Assembly (NCBI RefSeq): GCF_016110345.1
Contig: NZ_AP019011.1
Span: forward strand, 744,001 to 808,000
Length of the DNA: 64,000 bases
Reading direction: 5' to 3'
DNA from: Fluviibacter phosphoraccumulans
Lineage (GTDB): Bacteria; Pseudomonadota; Gammaproteobacteria; Burkholderiales; Rhodocyclaceae
Below, one piece after another: positions 28,897 through 37,649 of this stretch. How positions within the stretch are numbered: position 1 is the first letter of the stretch; every line of letters starts with the position of its first letter. The position numbers and the translations under genes are program-made. The notes beneath the pieces were generated by a model. It saw only the letters and a program-made list of their open reading frames with translations. It searched no databases and was not told the DNA's origin.

Positions 28897-29475
28897 ATGA
28901 AAAAAACGACCCGTTTGACCCTGATCGCCGCTGCGTTCGCAACGATTTCAAGCGCTGCCTTTGCTGCGCCGGAAACTTATACGATCGATAGTTCGCATAC
29001 CTTTCCACGTTTCTCTTACAGCCACTTTGGCTATTCGAAGCAGCTGAGCAAATTTGATAAGACCACAGGTACCATCGTGATCGATCGCGAAGCTAAAACC
29101 GGTTCAGTGGACGTTACGATCGACACGAAGTCGGTGGATACCGGCTACCCACTATTTAACGAGCACATCCAGGGCGAAGACTTCCTGGATACGGCTAAGT
29201 TCCCGACAGCGACTTTCAAATCGACCAAAGTTAATTTCAAGGGCAACAAGCCCGTCAGTGTGGATGGCGAACTGACGCTGAAGGGCATTACTAAACCAGT
29301 CAACCTGAAGATTGAATCGTTCCTGCAAATGCCGCACCCAATGGTTAAGAAGGATGGGCTGGGCGCTAATGCCACAACCAAGGTCAAGCGTTCAGACTTC
29401 AACATGGGCAAATATGCGCCAAACGTTGGTGATGAAGTGACCATCGACATTGCTGTCGAAGCCATCAAGCAATAA
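28897..29475 (+). CDS. YceI family periplasmic protein (second copy)
   Basis: 192 residues from the ATG at 28897, with TAGGAG upstream. Signal peptide to about residue 22 (SSAAFAAPE). Same fold as its neighbour but with the more classical YceI signatures: YTIDSSHTFPRFSYSHFGYSK, VDVTIDTKSVDTGYPLFNEHIQGEDFLD and ATTKVKRSDFNMGKYAP. The two copies differ considerably, so this is an old duplication or separate recruitment rather than a recent tandem repeat. Confidence 0.92.
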   Translation: MKKTTRLTLIAAAFATISSAAFAAPETYTIDSSHTFPRFSYSHFGYSKQLSKFDKTTGTIVIDREAKTGSVDVTIDTKSVDTGYPLFNEHIQGEDFLDTAKFPTATFKSTKVNFKGNKPVSVDGELTLKGITKPVNLKIESFLQMPHPMVKKDGLGANATTKVKRSDFNMGKYAPNVGDEVTIDIAVEAIKQ

Positions 29476-29484
29476 GTTGTACCG

Positions 29485-29522
29485 CCGGGTGACCAACGTC
29501 TCCCAAGCTCCCGGTTGCCCGG
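29485..29522 (+). terminator. hairpin between second yceI and first pirin gene
   Basis: Arms CCGGG-TG-ACC and GGT-TG-CCCGG pair with a small internal mismatch around an 18-base loop, followed by CACCTTTTG. It could be a weak terminator or a processing site reducing expression of the pirin genes. Confidence 0.4.
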
Positions 29523-29544
29523 CACCTTTTGAGTAATTAAGAAC

Positions 29545-30261
29545 ATGATTGAACTTCGCCCAAGTGCCCACCGAGGCATTTCCAATTTTGGCTGGCTCTA
29601 TTCGAAGCACACGTTTTCTTTCGGTAGCTATCAGGATCCGCAGCATAGTGGCTTTTCAGATCTGCTGGTGATTAATGATGATGTCGTCCTGCCTGGCATG
29701 GGATTTGGAACGCATCCACACCGAGATATGGAGATATTCTCTTATGTGCTTGAAGGCGGTCTGGCGCATAAGGATTCGATGGACAAAGACACGGTCATCA
29801 GGCCGGGCGATGTGCAGATGATGAGTGCCGGCACAGGCATTCGTCACAGTGAATACAACGCCTCGGACAAAGAACAGGTTCATTTCCTGCAGATCTGGAT
29901 TGTTCCGGATCGGACAGGGGTAGCGCCCCGTTATGACCAAAAGCATTTTTCAACAGACGAAAAGCGCGGCAAGTTTCGGCTGATCATTTCGCCTAATGCA
30001 GATAATGGCTCGCTACCGGTTTATCAGGACGCGCGTGTTTATGCCGGTCTGTTTGACGGCCAGGAACAGCACAGCGTTACGTTGGCTAAAGACCGTTATG
30101 CCTATGTGCATGTTGCGCGTGGCTCAGTTGATGTGAATGGGCAAACTCTCCGTTTTGGGGATGGCGCGAAAATTCGAGATGTTGATACGTTGACGTTCAG
30201 CAATGGGCACCAAGCTGAAGTTTTACTTTTTGATCTGCGTCCCAATGAACTGCCTGCTTAA
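29545..30261 (+). CDS. pirin-family bicupin (YhaK-like)
   Basis: 238 residues. The pirin N-terminal cupin is shown by GFGTHPHRDMEIFSYVLEGGLAHKDS and the following GDVQMMSAGTGIRHSEYN, which together carry the metal-binding His/His/Glu-type residues. The start (MIELRPSAHRGISNFGWLYSKHTFSFGSY) is that of the YhaK/YhhW group, cytosolic cupins reported to act on quercetin or respond to oxidants. It belongs with the second pirin gene, ten bases downstream. Confidence 0.9.
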   Translation: MIELRPSAHRGISNFGWLYSKHTFSFGSYQDPQHSGFSDLLVINDDVVLPGMGFGTHPHRDMEIFSYVLEGGLAHKDSMDKDTVIRPGDVQMMSAGTGIRHSEYNASDKEQVHFLQIWIVPDRTGVAPRYDQKHFSTDEKRGKFRLIISPNADNGSLPVYQDARVYAGLFDGQEQHSVTLAKDRYAYVHVARGSVDVNGQTLRFGDGAKIRDVDTLTFSNGHQAEVLLFDLRPNELPA

Positions 30262-30271
30262 GGAGCGAGTG

Positions 30272-31138
30272 ATGTCTACACAAAACTTCAGGACCGTGGA
30301 AAAGCTGGTTCAAGGTCACCAAACATCGGATGGCGCAGGTGTTCGCCTCACGCGCGTTTTGACTCAGAATTTACAGAAACGGCTGGATCCGTTTCTGATG
30401 CTCGATGCCTTCCGTAACGACAATCCGGATGACTACATCGGAGGCTTCCCTGACCATCCGCATCGAGGCTTCGAAACGGTCACTTACATGCTTGCCGGCC
30501 GAATGCGCCACCACGACAGCGCCGGTAACGAAGGCTTGTTGGGCCCTCATGGTGCCCAATGGATGACGGCTGGTAGCGGCCTCATTCATTCAGAACTACC
30601 GGAGCAGGAAGAAGGCTTAATGGAAGGCTTTCAGTTGTGGATCAACCTGCCGGCCAAGCACAAAATGATCGCGCCTTTTTATCGTGATATTCCAGCCGAA
30701 GCCATTCCTGAATTCACGGCAGATCAAGGGGTACAAGTACGCGTGATTGCAGGAAAAAGTCACGATGTGGCGGGTGCCGTAGAACGACCTGATACCGAGC
30801 CACTGTATCTAGATATTCATCTTCCGGCAGGCAGCAGTTTTACTCAGCCGATTGATCCCGGATTTAACGCTTTCAGCTACACCTATCGTGGCAACGTGAT
30901 GATTGGTGACACCAGCGTGCCCGATCGCCATATGGCCATTTTGTCTAACAATGGTGCAGAGGCCGTTCAACTCGAAGCCCACGAAGATGCCCGCTTGATC
31001 CTGGTCGCAGGTAAACCCTTGCATGAACCCATCGCGCAATACGGTCCGTTTGTGATGAACACGGCGGAAGAGATTCAGCAGACACTTCGTGACTACAAAG
31101 AGGGCTACTTTGAACGGGCCGCGGTGAAATCACTTTGA
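30272..31138 (+). CDS. pirin-family protein
   Basis: 288 residues from the ATG at 30272, preceded by AAGGAGCGAGTG. The pirin signatures are GGFPDHPHRGFETVTYMLAGRMRHHDS and GAQWMTAGSGLIHSELP in the first cupin and the pirin C-terminal domain from about residue 170. Longer than the preceding pirin and of the classical type. Role unknown; pirins are redox-linked cupins. Last gene of the block controlled, by inference, from the LysR gene. Confidence 0.9.
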   Translation: MSTQNFRTVEKLVQGHQTSDGAGVRLTRVLTQNLQKRLDPFLMLDAFRNDNPDDYIGGFPDHPHRGFETVTYMLAGRMRHHDSAGNEGLLGPHGAQWMTAGSGLIHSELPEQEEGLMEGFQLWINLPAKHKMIAPFYRDIPAEAIPEFTADQGVQVRVIAGKSHDVAGAVERPDTEPLYLDIHLPAGSSFTQPIDPGFNAFSYTYRGNVMIGDTSVPDRHMAILSNNGAEAVQLEAHEDARLILVAGKPLHEPIAQYGPFVMNTAEEIQQTLRDYKEGYFERAAVKSL

Positions 31139-31158
31139 AGGGTTCCTTATAATTAAGA

Positions 31159-31641
31159 TCAGTTGGTTTTACTGCGGTGCCGTGCCTCATGGCGGTGGCG
31201 ACGCGAAGTTTCCAGCTTGGCCCGTTGTTCCGGGGTCAGAATCTGATAAATCTCATGACGGAAACGCAGCGTGGCCAGATGATTTTCAGCCATGATTTTT
31301 GCCTCAGTATCGACCAGACGTTGTGCTTTAGACTCATCAAAGTCCGCTGATTCGATCAACGCACTTTCCATTTTTTTATTGTCTCGTAGCCGTTGTAGGT
31401 TGTTACTCATGACTTCCTGATGTGCTGCAGCGATCGCGCGGAGTTTTTCTTGCTGGTCAGCAGAAAGCCCCAGTGCTTTGTAATGCGCAGGGATCGCTTG
31501 TGAACCTGCGTGGTAGGTATAGTGATCGCACATCGCTGGTTCGGCTGCTTGGGCTGAAACAGGGAGCAGGCCCAGCGCAATCGTGCTGACGGCGATAAAG
31601 CGGATAACTGTCGGAGAAAATCTAGCGTTTTTTGCAGCCAT
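31159..31641 (-). CDS. Spy/CpxP-like (LTXXQ) periplasmic protein
   Basis: 160 residues. A long signal peptide ends near SAQAAEP (about residue 33). The mature part has two repeats of the LTXXQ kind (LSADQQEKLRAIAAAHQEVM and LTPEQRAKLETSRRHRHEARH), as in Spy and CpxP, helical periplasmic chaperones or stress sensors. The tail is His/Arg-rich and might bind metal. GAGGGA precedes the ATG. It starts 192 bases from the divergent chalcone-isomerase-like gene. Confidence 0.78.
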   Translation of the reverse strand: MAAKNARFSPTVIRFIAVSTIALGLLPVSAQAAEPAMCDHYTYHAGSQAIPAHYKALGLSADQQEKLRAIAAAHQEVMSNNLQRLRDNKKMESALIESADFDESKAQRLVDTEAKIMAENHLATLRFRHEIYQILTPEQRAKLETSRRHRHEARHRSKTN

Positions 31642-31729
31642 ATTGAGTCCCTCGTAGCTTGAGTTCTGTCAATCTAACGGCTAAAGCTTAACCGTCTATT
31701 AACGGGGATCTTCTCAAGCGCGGTGGGGC

Positions 31730-31758
31730 TTGAGTCATTCAATTGCTATGCGTAACAT
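31730..31758 (+). promoter_or_regulatory. putative sigma-70 promoter of the chalcone-isomerase-like operon
   Basis: TTGAGT at 31730-31735 (four of six), a 17-base spacer and TAACAT at 31753-31758 (four of six). Transcription would begin near 31765, at the centre of a long palindrome. About 70 bases of leader precede the first gene. Confidence 0.5.
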
Positions 31759-31776
31759 CAAACGGTGTTTGATGTT
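31754..31776. promoter_or_regulatory. 23-bp perfect palindrome, probable repressor operator
   Basis: Ten-base arms AACATCAAAC and GTTTGATGTT flank the three bases GGT. The palindrome covers the proposed -10 and start site of the promoter at 31730-31758, the classic position for a repressor. Arm length suits a TetR-, GntR- or similar dimer. No regulator gene adjoins it. Confidence 0.6.
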
Positions 31777-31833
31777 TCCAAAGTAAAAAAATCAGCGCTT
31801 GCTTAAGAGCGCAGAGTTACGTCTAATAACGAT

Positions 31834-32367
31834 ATGAGACAAAACGGTAAAAAATTCTTACAAGCATTCATTGCAAGTATTTGCCTGCTCTTGCTCGGTG
31901 GGTCTGTTTTTGCCAACGATGCTTACGAACCCGTCAGCGGTATGCGGCTGGCACCTTACGGCAAGGGTGAGTTCAGACGTTTTGGTTTTCTTGTTTATGA
32001 AGCGGCACTGTGGGGTGGCGCTAACCCACAGCAACCGCCACTGGCCCTGCAGCTGACCTATAAGCGCAATATCGCCGGGCAAAAGATTGTCGATGCCAGT
32101 GTGCAAGAGATGCGACAGTTGGGTGCCAGTGAACAATCGCTCAAGGTCTGGGAGGTCCAGATGAGTCAGATTTTTCCGGATGTAAAACCGGGTGATCAGA
32201 TTACCGGGGTCTATAAGCCAGGCGGTGCTGTTTTTCTTTATAACAACCGGGAGGTTGGTGAGATACGCGACCCGGAATTTGCGCGCTTCTTCTTTGCCAT
32301 CTGGCTTGATCCTCGCACCAGTGCCCCGAGTCTAAGACAGAGCTTGCTCGGCACAAAGTCAAGCTGA
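31834..32367 (+). CDS. chalcone-isomerase-like secreted protein
   Basis: 177 residues, signal peptide to about residue 28 (GGSVFANDA). The pattern GEFRRFGFLVYEAALWGG and LQLTYKRNIAGQKIVDASVQEMRQLG fits the bacterial chalcone-isomerase-like family, in which related folds bind fatty acids. Bacterial members are not shown to act on chalcones. It overlaps the carrier gene by one base (TGATG) and faces the lipid-modification operon, so a role in handling fatty acids is a reasonable guess. Confidence 0.78.
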   Translation: MRQNGKKFLQAFIASICLLLLGGSVFANDAYEPVSGMRLAPYGKGEFRRFGFLVYEAALWGGANPQQPPLALQLTYKRNIAGQKIVDASVQEMRQLGASEQSLKVWEVQMSQIFPDVKPGDQITGVYKPGGAVFLYNNREVGEIRDPEFARFFFAIWLDPRTSAPSLRQSLLGTKSS

Positions 32368-33593
32368 TGCAGCGTTCCGCCGTTTTGCGCTACGGCCTTT
32401 TGGGTTTGCCGCTGGCCTTTGGTGCGTTACCCATTTACCTGTTTGTTCCGGATTTTTATAGCCGAAGCGCACTACTCAATCTGACCATGCTTGGTTGGAT
32501 CTTGTTGGGTACGCGTTTGGCCGATGCAATCGCAGATCCCTTGTTTGGCTGGCTGATTGACCGCGTGTCGAAACCCCGTTTTCTGACGATGGCCCTGATT
32601 CCTTTCGCGCTGGGCTTTATCGCACTGTTTCATCCGCATGCGGATGTAGATCCTGCGCTGTGGCTTGTTGGATCGTTGCTGGCGTGCACGCTGGGCTTTT
32701 CTGCGGCCATGATTGCCTATCAGTCGTGGGGTGGTGATTTAGGCGAATACACCCATGTTCGGCTGCGTTTAACCGGGGCCCGGGAAGGATTTGGGTTGAT
32801 CGGTGTCGTGTTGGCATCGGTGCTGCCATCGCTGCTCTCGGAGGATCCGCTGCAAGGACTCAAGCTTTCTGTTTGGGTATTTATGCCGCTATTGGCCGTG
32901 GCCGCCTGGGTGACCTTGCGCTTGAGAACGAAATCGATAGCGCCCGCCACCGCTGCCAGCGGCTTTTGGAAAAGCTTGGGCGAAGTGCTGGGGGATCGCG
33001 TTTATCGTCGGTTGGTGGGGGTCTTTGTCGCAAACGGGATTGCCTCAGCCTTTCCGGCCACACTCTTTGTATTTTTTGTGGCGGATGTGCTCGGGGCTCA
33101 GCCAATGACTGGGATGTTGCTGGGGCTGTATTTTTTAAGTGCTGCATTGGGTGTGCCGCTTTGGGTGCATTTATCGAGCAGCATCGGTCGGCCCAAGGCT
33201 TGGTTATGGGCCATGTTGCTGGCGATTATGGCCTTTGCCGGGGCGGCCAGTCTTGGCGCAGGGGACTGGCCACTATTTGCGCTTGTCTGCGTGGGCTCGG
33301 GTTTGGCTATGGGCGCTGATCTGACTATACCGGCTTCTTTAGTAGCAGACCTCGGGGAAGGCCAAGGACGCACCGCCAGCTATTTTGGCATCTGGAATTT
33401 GATCGCAAAATTTAATCTGGCGCTTGCCGCCGGTGTGGCCCTACCGCTGCTGGGGTGGTTTGATTATGCGCCCGGTCAAGGGGGCAATCCACAGGTGCTC
33501 GTCATGACTTATGTGCTGCTGCCGCTCAGTTTGAAGCTATGTGCGATGGTATTACTTTGGCGCTGGCGCGAGCCTTTGGCTTTTAAAAACTGA
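32367..33593 (+). CDS. MFS carrier of the GPH (MelB-like) type
   Basis: 408 residues with about twelve hydrophobic helices. The GPH-like signatures are ADAIADPLFGWLIDR near residue 55 and GADLTIPASLVADLGEGQGRTASYFGIWNLIAKFNLALA near residue 315. GPH carriers usually move sugars or similar solutes with cations, but the group found beside Cfa/DUF1365 genes has no proven substrate. Translationally coupled to the preceding gene. It converges on the reverse-strand operon with 17 bases between the stops. Confidence 0.85.
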   Translation: MQRSAVLRYGLLGLPLAFGALPIYLFVPDFYSRSALLNLTMLGWILLGTRLADAIADPLFGWLIDRVSKPRFLTMALIPFALGFIALFHPHADVDPALWLVGSLLACTLGFSAAMIAYQSWGGDLGEYTHVRLRLTGAREGFGLIGVVLASVLPSLLSEDPLQGLKLSVWVFMPLLAVAAWVTLRLRTKSIAPATAASGFWKSLGEVLGDRVYRRLVGVFVANGIASAFPATLFVFFVADVLGAQPMTGMLLGLYFLSAALGVPLWVHLSSSIGRPKAWLWAMLLAIMAFAGAASLGAGDWPLFALVCVGSGLAMGADLTIPASLVADLGEGQGRTASYFGIWNLIAKFNLALAAGVALPLLGWFDYAPGQGGNPQVLVMTYVLLPLSLKLCAMVLLWRWREPLAFKN

Positions 33594-33610
33594 GCGCTTC
33601 GGACACTGCA

Positions 33611-34072
33611 TCAGGCTCGAATCATGCGTTGAAGCCCGCGCATCAAAAGGCCCACTACCGGCAAACGGCTGTAGAGTTCTTCGGCAGCATCCCAGTAGTC
33701 GCGGTGCAGGGTGACTTTGCCATCTGGGGCAAATGCGAGATGAGAGACGCCTTCAAGGGACTGGGGACATTTGTTGCCAAGACCACGAAAACGAAAATGA
33801 AACTGCCAGAAAAGGATGGCATCACCTTCACCGATGATGCTTTTGCTCACGGTGAAAGCGGGGTCATTGACCTGAACAAACATATGCCGGAAGATTTTTT
33901 TTATCGCTTCCAGATTGGTCACATGGTTGAATGGGTCTCTGAATTGGGCATCCTCGGCATAAAAATCGTTAAAGCGATCAATCTGCGCCGCCGTTAAGTT
34001 TTCGTAAAACGGGATCAGTTGCTGAACAATGTCTTCAGTTTGCGTCCGTGTCATGGTCGGTGTGGCAGTCAT
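33611..34072 (-). CDS. SnoaL/NTF2-like protein
   Basis: 153 residues with the cone-shaped NTF2-like fold (QLIPFYENLTAAQIDRFNDFYAEDAQFRDPFNHV, later RDYWDAAEELYSRLP). No signal peptide. Such proteins are small isomerases, lyases or ligand binders. Last gene of the six-gene operon; its start overlaps the SDR gene by four bases. Homologues regularly accompany DUF1365/Cfa clusters. Catalytic activity is not predictable. Confidence 0.8.
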   Translation of the reverse strand: MTATPTMTRTQTEDIVQQLIPFYENLTAAQIDRFNDFYAEDAQFRDPFNHVTNLEAIKKIFRHMFVQVNDPAFTVSKSIIGEGDAILFWQFHFRFRGLGNKCPQSLEGVSHLAFAPDGKVTLHRDYWDAAEELYSRLPVVGLLMRGLQRMIRA

Positions 34073-34953
34073 GGCGTTGCTCCTTCATGTTGCTTGGTGC
34101 GATGAAAGGCGCTGCGTTCCAGCGGCGGAACCAGCCGTTTTGATAGACGCAGATACCAGCCAATCGGCAACAACTGCAGCAGCTTCATAAAGCAGGTAAA
34201 GCGTTTGGGAAAGTGAATCTCAAACTGGCCGCGAGAAAAACCCGACAGGATCGCTTCAGCGGCGGTGTCTGCGTCAATCAGTGCGGGCATCTCGAAATCA
34301 TTTTGAGCGGTGAGACGACTCCGTACGAAACCCGGATTGATTAGCCAGACGTTTAATCCCAGTGGGTTCAGGTCTTGCCACAGGGATTCTGTAAAGCTGA
34401 TCAAGCCGGCTTTGCTGGGGCCATAGGTCAATGAGCGTGGTAAGCCGCGATAACCTGCAACGCTCCCAACAAAGGCAATGCCGCGGGGGCGTTGTTTTTG
34501 CTCCGGATCAGTGGCGGTGGCCAGTAAGGACGCTAAGAGCGCTGGTGTTGCGCGCATGGGTCCAATCAGGTTTGTTTCCAGCACCTGATTAATGTGCTCT
34601 GGCATGAGCTCATGGGCTCGGGTAGCCTGGTAGGTGCCGGCGTTAATGACGATGAGATCAACGCCACCCATTTGCGTTTTAATCTGCTCGACGGCGGTTT
34701 CAATAGCTGCAGTGTCTGTGATATCCAGGGGCAGGGTGATTGCCGATGAGTTAGACAATGGTAGGTGGCACAGACTGGCTGTTTCGGCTAACGCGTCGGC
34801 GCGACGTCCCGAAAGAACCAGACGAGAGCCGCGCTTGGCCATCGCAACGGCCAATGCCGTACCAATGGCGCCAGACGCGCCCAGCACCCAGACACGGAGA
34901 CCTTTCCAGTCTTCTGCTAAGAGCGGCTGGTTAAGGGGCTTTAAGAGCGACAT
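34069..34953 (-). CDS. short-chain dehydrogenase/reductase
   Basis: 294 residues. Cofactor motif GASGAIGTALAVAMA near residue 25, NAG motif (VINAGTY), catalytic Ser in GSVAGYRG and YGPSKAG with the catalytic Tyr and Lys. A C-terminal extension with a hydrophobic stretch (FTCFMKLLQLLPIGWYLRLS) suggests membrane contact, as in SDRs acting on lipids. Thirteen bases behind the DUF3833 gene and overlapping the SnoaL-like gene. Confidence 0.88.
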   Translation of the reverse strand: MSLLKPLNQPLLAEDWKGLRVWVLGASGAIGTALAVAMAKRGSRLVLSGRRADALAETASLCHLPLSNSSAITLPLDITDTAAIETAVEQIKTQMGGVDLIVINAGTYQATRAHELMPEHINQVLETNLIGPMRATPALLASLLATATDPEQKQRPRGIAFVGSVAGYRGLPRSLTYGPSKAGLISFTESLWQDLNPLGLNVWLINPGFVRSRLTAQNDFEMPALIDADTAAEAILSGFSRGQFEIHFPKRFTCFMKLLQLLPIGWYLRLSKRLVPPLERSAFHRTKQHEGATP

Positions 34954-34966
34954 ACGCCAAGGCTCG

Positions 34967-35512
34967 TTAGCGTTTCACGAAGGTAAGAGTGACCTCGCCC
35001 AGGTGAAACCCCCATTTAGACATGGCTGAGCGGTTGAGCATGATGCGTTCGTCCATCAGGAACATCCAGTCGTCAAAGTTGACTTCGTAAACCTTGCCAT
35101 CCACCGGGAGCGATAGCACGTACTGCCAGCGTAAGGCGTTGCCCGATGCTGTGCCGTTGGCTTCGCCGACAACATCAGCCGCAGTGCCGACATAGTGATC
35201 TTTATCCGTTTTGCGAATGGTCCAGATTCTTTGCTGTGTTGTGCCATCGCTGTAGGTAAATTGCTCGTCAAGGGTGCCCGTGTCACCTTCCCAGTGCGCA
35301 TTGATGACCACATGAAAACGTTTGATGACCTCACCAGATCGGTTCTGGAACATGCCGTAGGCATCCAGTGTGCCCGTAAAATATTGGCGTAGATCCAGTT
35401 GGGGCGTCTGTTGTGCATAGTGCGTTACAGGTACCCCGCTGCAAGCAGTCAATCCAAGAATCGCGCAAAGGGCAATCAATGGGCGGCTAATCAATTTTGG
35501 CAGGCTTGGCAT
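34967..35512 (-). CDS. DUF3833 family lipoprotein
   Basis: 181 residues, with a signal and lipobox LGLTACSG (Cys about residue 24). The segments LDLRQYFTGTLDAYGMFQNRSGEVIKRF and VNFDDWMFLMDERIMLNRSAMSKWGFHLGEVTLTF are characteristic of DUF3833, beta-rich lipoproteins met almost only in clusters with Cfa-like methyltransferase and DUF1365. Function not known; a lipocalin-like lipid binder is plausible. Confidence 0.85.
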   Translation of the reverse strand: MPSLPKLISRPLIALCAILGLTACSGVPVTHYAQQTPQLDLRQYFTGTLDAYGMFQNRSGEVIKRFHVVINAHWEGDTGTLDEQFTYSDGTTQQRIWTIRKTDKDHYVGTAADVVGEANGTASGNALRWQYVLSLPVDGKVYEVNFDDWMFLMDERIMLNRSAMSKWGFHLGEVTLTFVKR

Positions 35513-35544
35513 GGGTTCATTCCCGGGGATTAGATGATGACTTG

Positions 35545-36831
35545 TTAAGCGGTCGTGAGGGTGTATTGGTGCACGTCGATAGATCGTGCACGGAACCCGG
35601 CTTCGCAGTACGACAGATAAAAACGCCAGAGGCGAACAAAGCGTTCGTCAAATCCCTTTGCCTTGACATCAATCAACCGCTCCAGAAAAGCCTCGTGCCA
35701 TAGACCCAGGGTGCGTGCGTAATGCAGTCCAAAGGCATGATCATCGATAATCCGCAAACCGGCACGTGTTGCTTGCTGTTGGAACGCACCGGGTGAGGGC
35801 AACATCCCCCCCGGAAACACATGACGTTGGATGAAGTCGGTACCCCGTTTGTATTTCTTGAAAGCCTCATCATTAATGGTAATGACCTGTACGACGGCTT
35901 TGCCACCCGGTTTAAGCAGTTTGCGAAGGGTCTTGAAGTAGGTGGGCCACCAGCGTTCCCCCACTGCCTCGAACATTTCTACCGAGACGATATGGTCGTA
36001 CTGTCCCTGCACATCACGGTAATCCGTTAACTGGAATGATGCTTGATGATCCCAGCCGCCCGACTGAGCGCGTTGCTGCGCAAAGGCTAATTGGGCAGGG
36101 GAGAGGGTCAGTCCGGTGATATGGCAGTTGGCAGATCCTGCGGCCTCTTCGGCAAAGCCGCCCCAACCACAACCGATTTCCAGGAGGCAGTCGCCGGGTT
36201 GCAGATTCAATTGCCGGATCATGCGCTGGTTTTTAGCGCGTTGGGCAGTAGGCAAATCAGACCATTGCGCCTGATCAGGATGGGTGTGACCAGCGAACCA
36301 GGCGCTGGAATAGCTCATGGTCTCATCCAGCCAAAGTTTGTAAAAGTCATTACCCAGATCGTAGTGCGCCATGATGTTACGGCGACTACCGCGACGGGTA
36401 TTGGCCCGCAGCCGATGCAGCAGCCACTGGCTGGCCAGGCGCCAGCCTCGACCGTGAATCGCCTGGGTAAGCTGCTTATGATTCTTGGCGATTAAGGTTA
36501 GTAATAGTGTTAGAGACTCGGTGCCCCAGTGTCCATCAATAAAGCTTTCGGCCGCGCCTATGTCGCCACGTGCCAAGATGTCACTAAAGACATGCCACTC
36601 GTGGACCACCATATCAGCCATGATCGGGCCATGCCCACAATGCCGCTGGCTGCCATCAGGCAGTGTGACTTGAATGGCTCCCTGCTGCAGGTTGTCTAAC
36701 ATCTCGAGCAACACTTTTGCGGCACCCGGTAATTTGCTGGTTACGCTTTGCGCCGGTTGCGGGCTCACGCCCAAAGTCATATCGGTTAGTGTGGGTGCTT
36801 TGCCATTGATCACCTCAGAGCGGGTATTCAT
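35545..36831 (-). CDS. Cfa-type SAM-dependent fatty acyl methyltransferase
   Basis: 428 residues. N-terminal SCP2/Cfa-like region (about 35-120), then the Cfa core with HYDLGNDFYKLWLDETMSYSSAWF and the SAM loop LLEIGCGWGGFAEEAA. It methylates the double bond of phospholipid acyl chains, giving a cyclopropane or, in the UfaM-like branch, a methyl-substituted chain leading to furan fatty acids. Which branch cannot be settled by eye, but the neighbours favour the latter. Overlaps DUF1365 by four bases. Confidence 0.9.
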   Translation of the reverse strand: MNTRSEVINGKAPTLTDMTLGVSPQPAQSVTSKLPGAAKVLLEMLDNLQQGAIQVTLPDGSQRHCGHGPIMADMVVHEWHVFSDILARGDIGAAESFIDGHWGTESLTLLLTLIAKNHKQLTQAIHGRGWRLASQWLLHRLRANTRRGSRRNIMAHYDLGNDFYKLWLDETMSYSSAWFAGHTHPDQAQWSDLPTAQRAKNQRMIRQLNLQPGDCLLEIGCGWGGFAEEAAGSANCHITGLTLSPAQLAFAQQRAQSGGWDHQASFQLTDYRDVQGQYDHIVSVEMFEAVGERWWPTYFKTLRKLLKPGGKAVVQVITINDEAFKKYKRGTDFIQRHVFPGGMLPSPGAFQQQATRAGLRIIDDHAFGLHYARTLGLWHEAFLERLIDVKAKGFDERFVRLWRFYLSYCEAGFRARSIDVHQYTLTTA

Positions 36832-37649
36832 GAACTTGTCTCCTTAAGCGTGGCGTTGGGCTTGGTGTAAAAAGGTACTTTTTTGATCCAAAGACGCAAA
36901 GCTTGCCAATGAATACGTGCGATAACGGTGAATGTCATCAGTGGAAAGTGCAGCAAGGCAGACGTCATGCTTCGGCCAGTCAATGCGTTAGCCGAGCCAC
37001 GTACCCAGGTTCGTAAACCCCGGACTCCCTCTGCATTGGCGGCGCAGTCGGCCTCTTCTGAGCGATAGTCAATTATGGCAATCGGGTTGGAGGGGGTGCC
37101 ACCAAAGCGAAAACGATAATGACCCGTCAGAGGAAAAAACGGCGATACGTGAAAGACTTTCCGAGCCGTTAGCCACTGGTGGGGCAGGATCGGGTCTGCA
37201 TCTTCATGGGAGACGAGATAGTTATGCCGCTCGCCAAAGGTGTTGCTGACTTCGCAGATCACAGCACGCAATAGGCCCGATGCGTCATAGCAGAAAAAGA
37301 AGCTCACCGGATTGAAGGTATAGCCCAGAATTCTTGGCATGGTCTGCAAGACAATCTCGCCGTCATCTGCCAACGATGCCAGATCCCGTGTTTCAAGGAT
37401 GCTGCGCACCCAGGGCAGCAGGGGGGTGCCATCCTGGGGGCCGTGATCACGGTTAAGAATCTGGCAAAGCCCCTTTTTGTTGATAGCAAGACCGGGTATG
37501 TTTAACGTGGATAATTTGCTGAGAGGCAGTCGCAAGTAAAAAAGCGGGTAACGAAACTGGTTACGCACGGGTTGTGTCCGGGCATGCATCACGTCACCGA
37601 TGCAAACGGTCGGTTCTAACCAAGTGCTCACTGGTTGCGTTAGGCTCAT
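36828..37649 (-). CDS. DUF1365 family protein
   Basis: 273 residues. The signature blocks are present: GDVMHARTQPVRNQFRYPLFYLRLPL at the N-terminus, FNPVSFFFCYD and EVSNTFGERHNYLV in the middle. The protein is peripheral or anchored by a C-terminal hydrophobic region. It is almost always encoded between the FAD oxidoreductase and Cfa-like methyltransferase, as here, with four-base overlaps on both sides. Biochemical role unknown. Confidence 0.9.
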   Translation of the reverse strand: MSLTQPVSTWLEPTVCIGDVMHARTQPVRNQFRYPLFYLRLPLSKLSTLNIPGLAINKKGLCQILNRDHGPQDGTPLLPWVRSILETRDLASLADDGEIVLQTMPRILGYTFNPVSFFFCYDASGLLRAVICEVSNTFGERHNYLVSHEDADPILPHQWLTARKVFHVSPFFPLTGHYRFRFGGTPSNPIAIIDYRSEEADCAANAEGVRGLRTWVRGSANALTGRSMTSALLHFPLMTFTVIARIHWQALRLWIKKVPFYTKPNATLKETSS

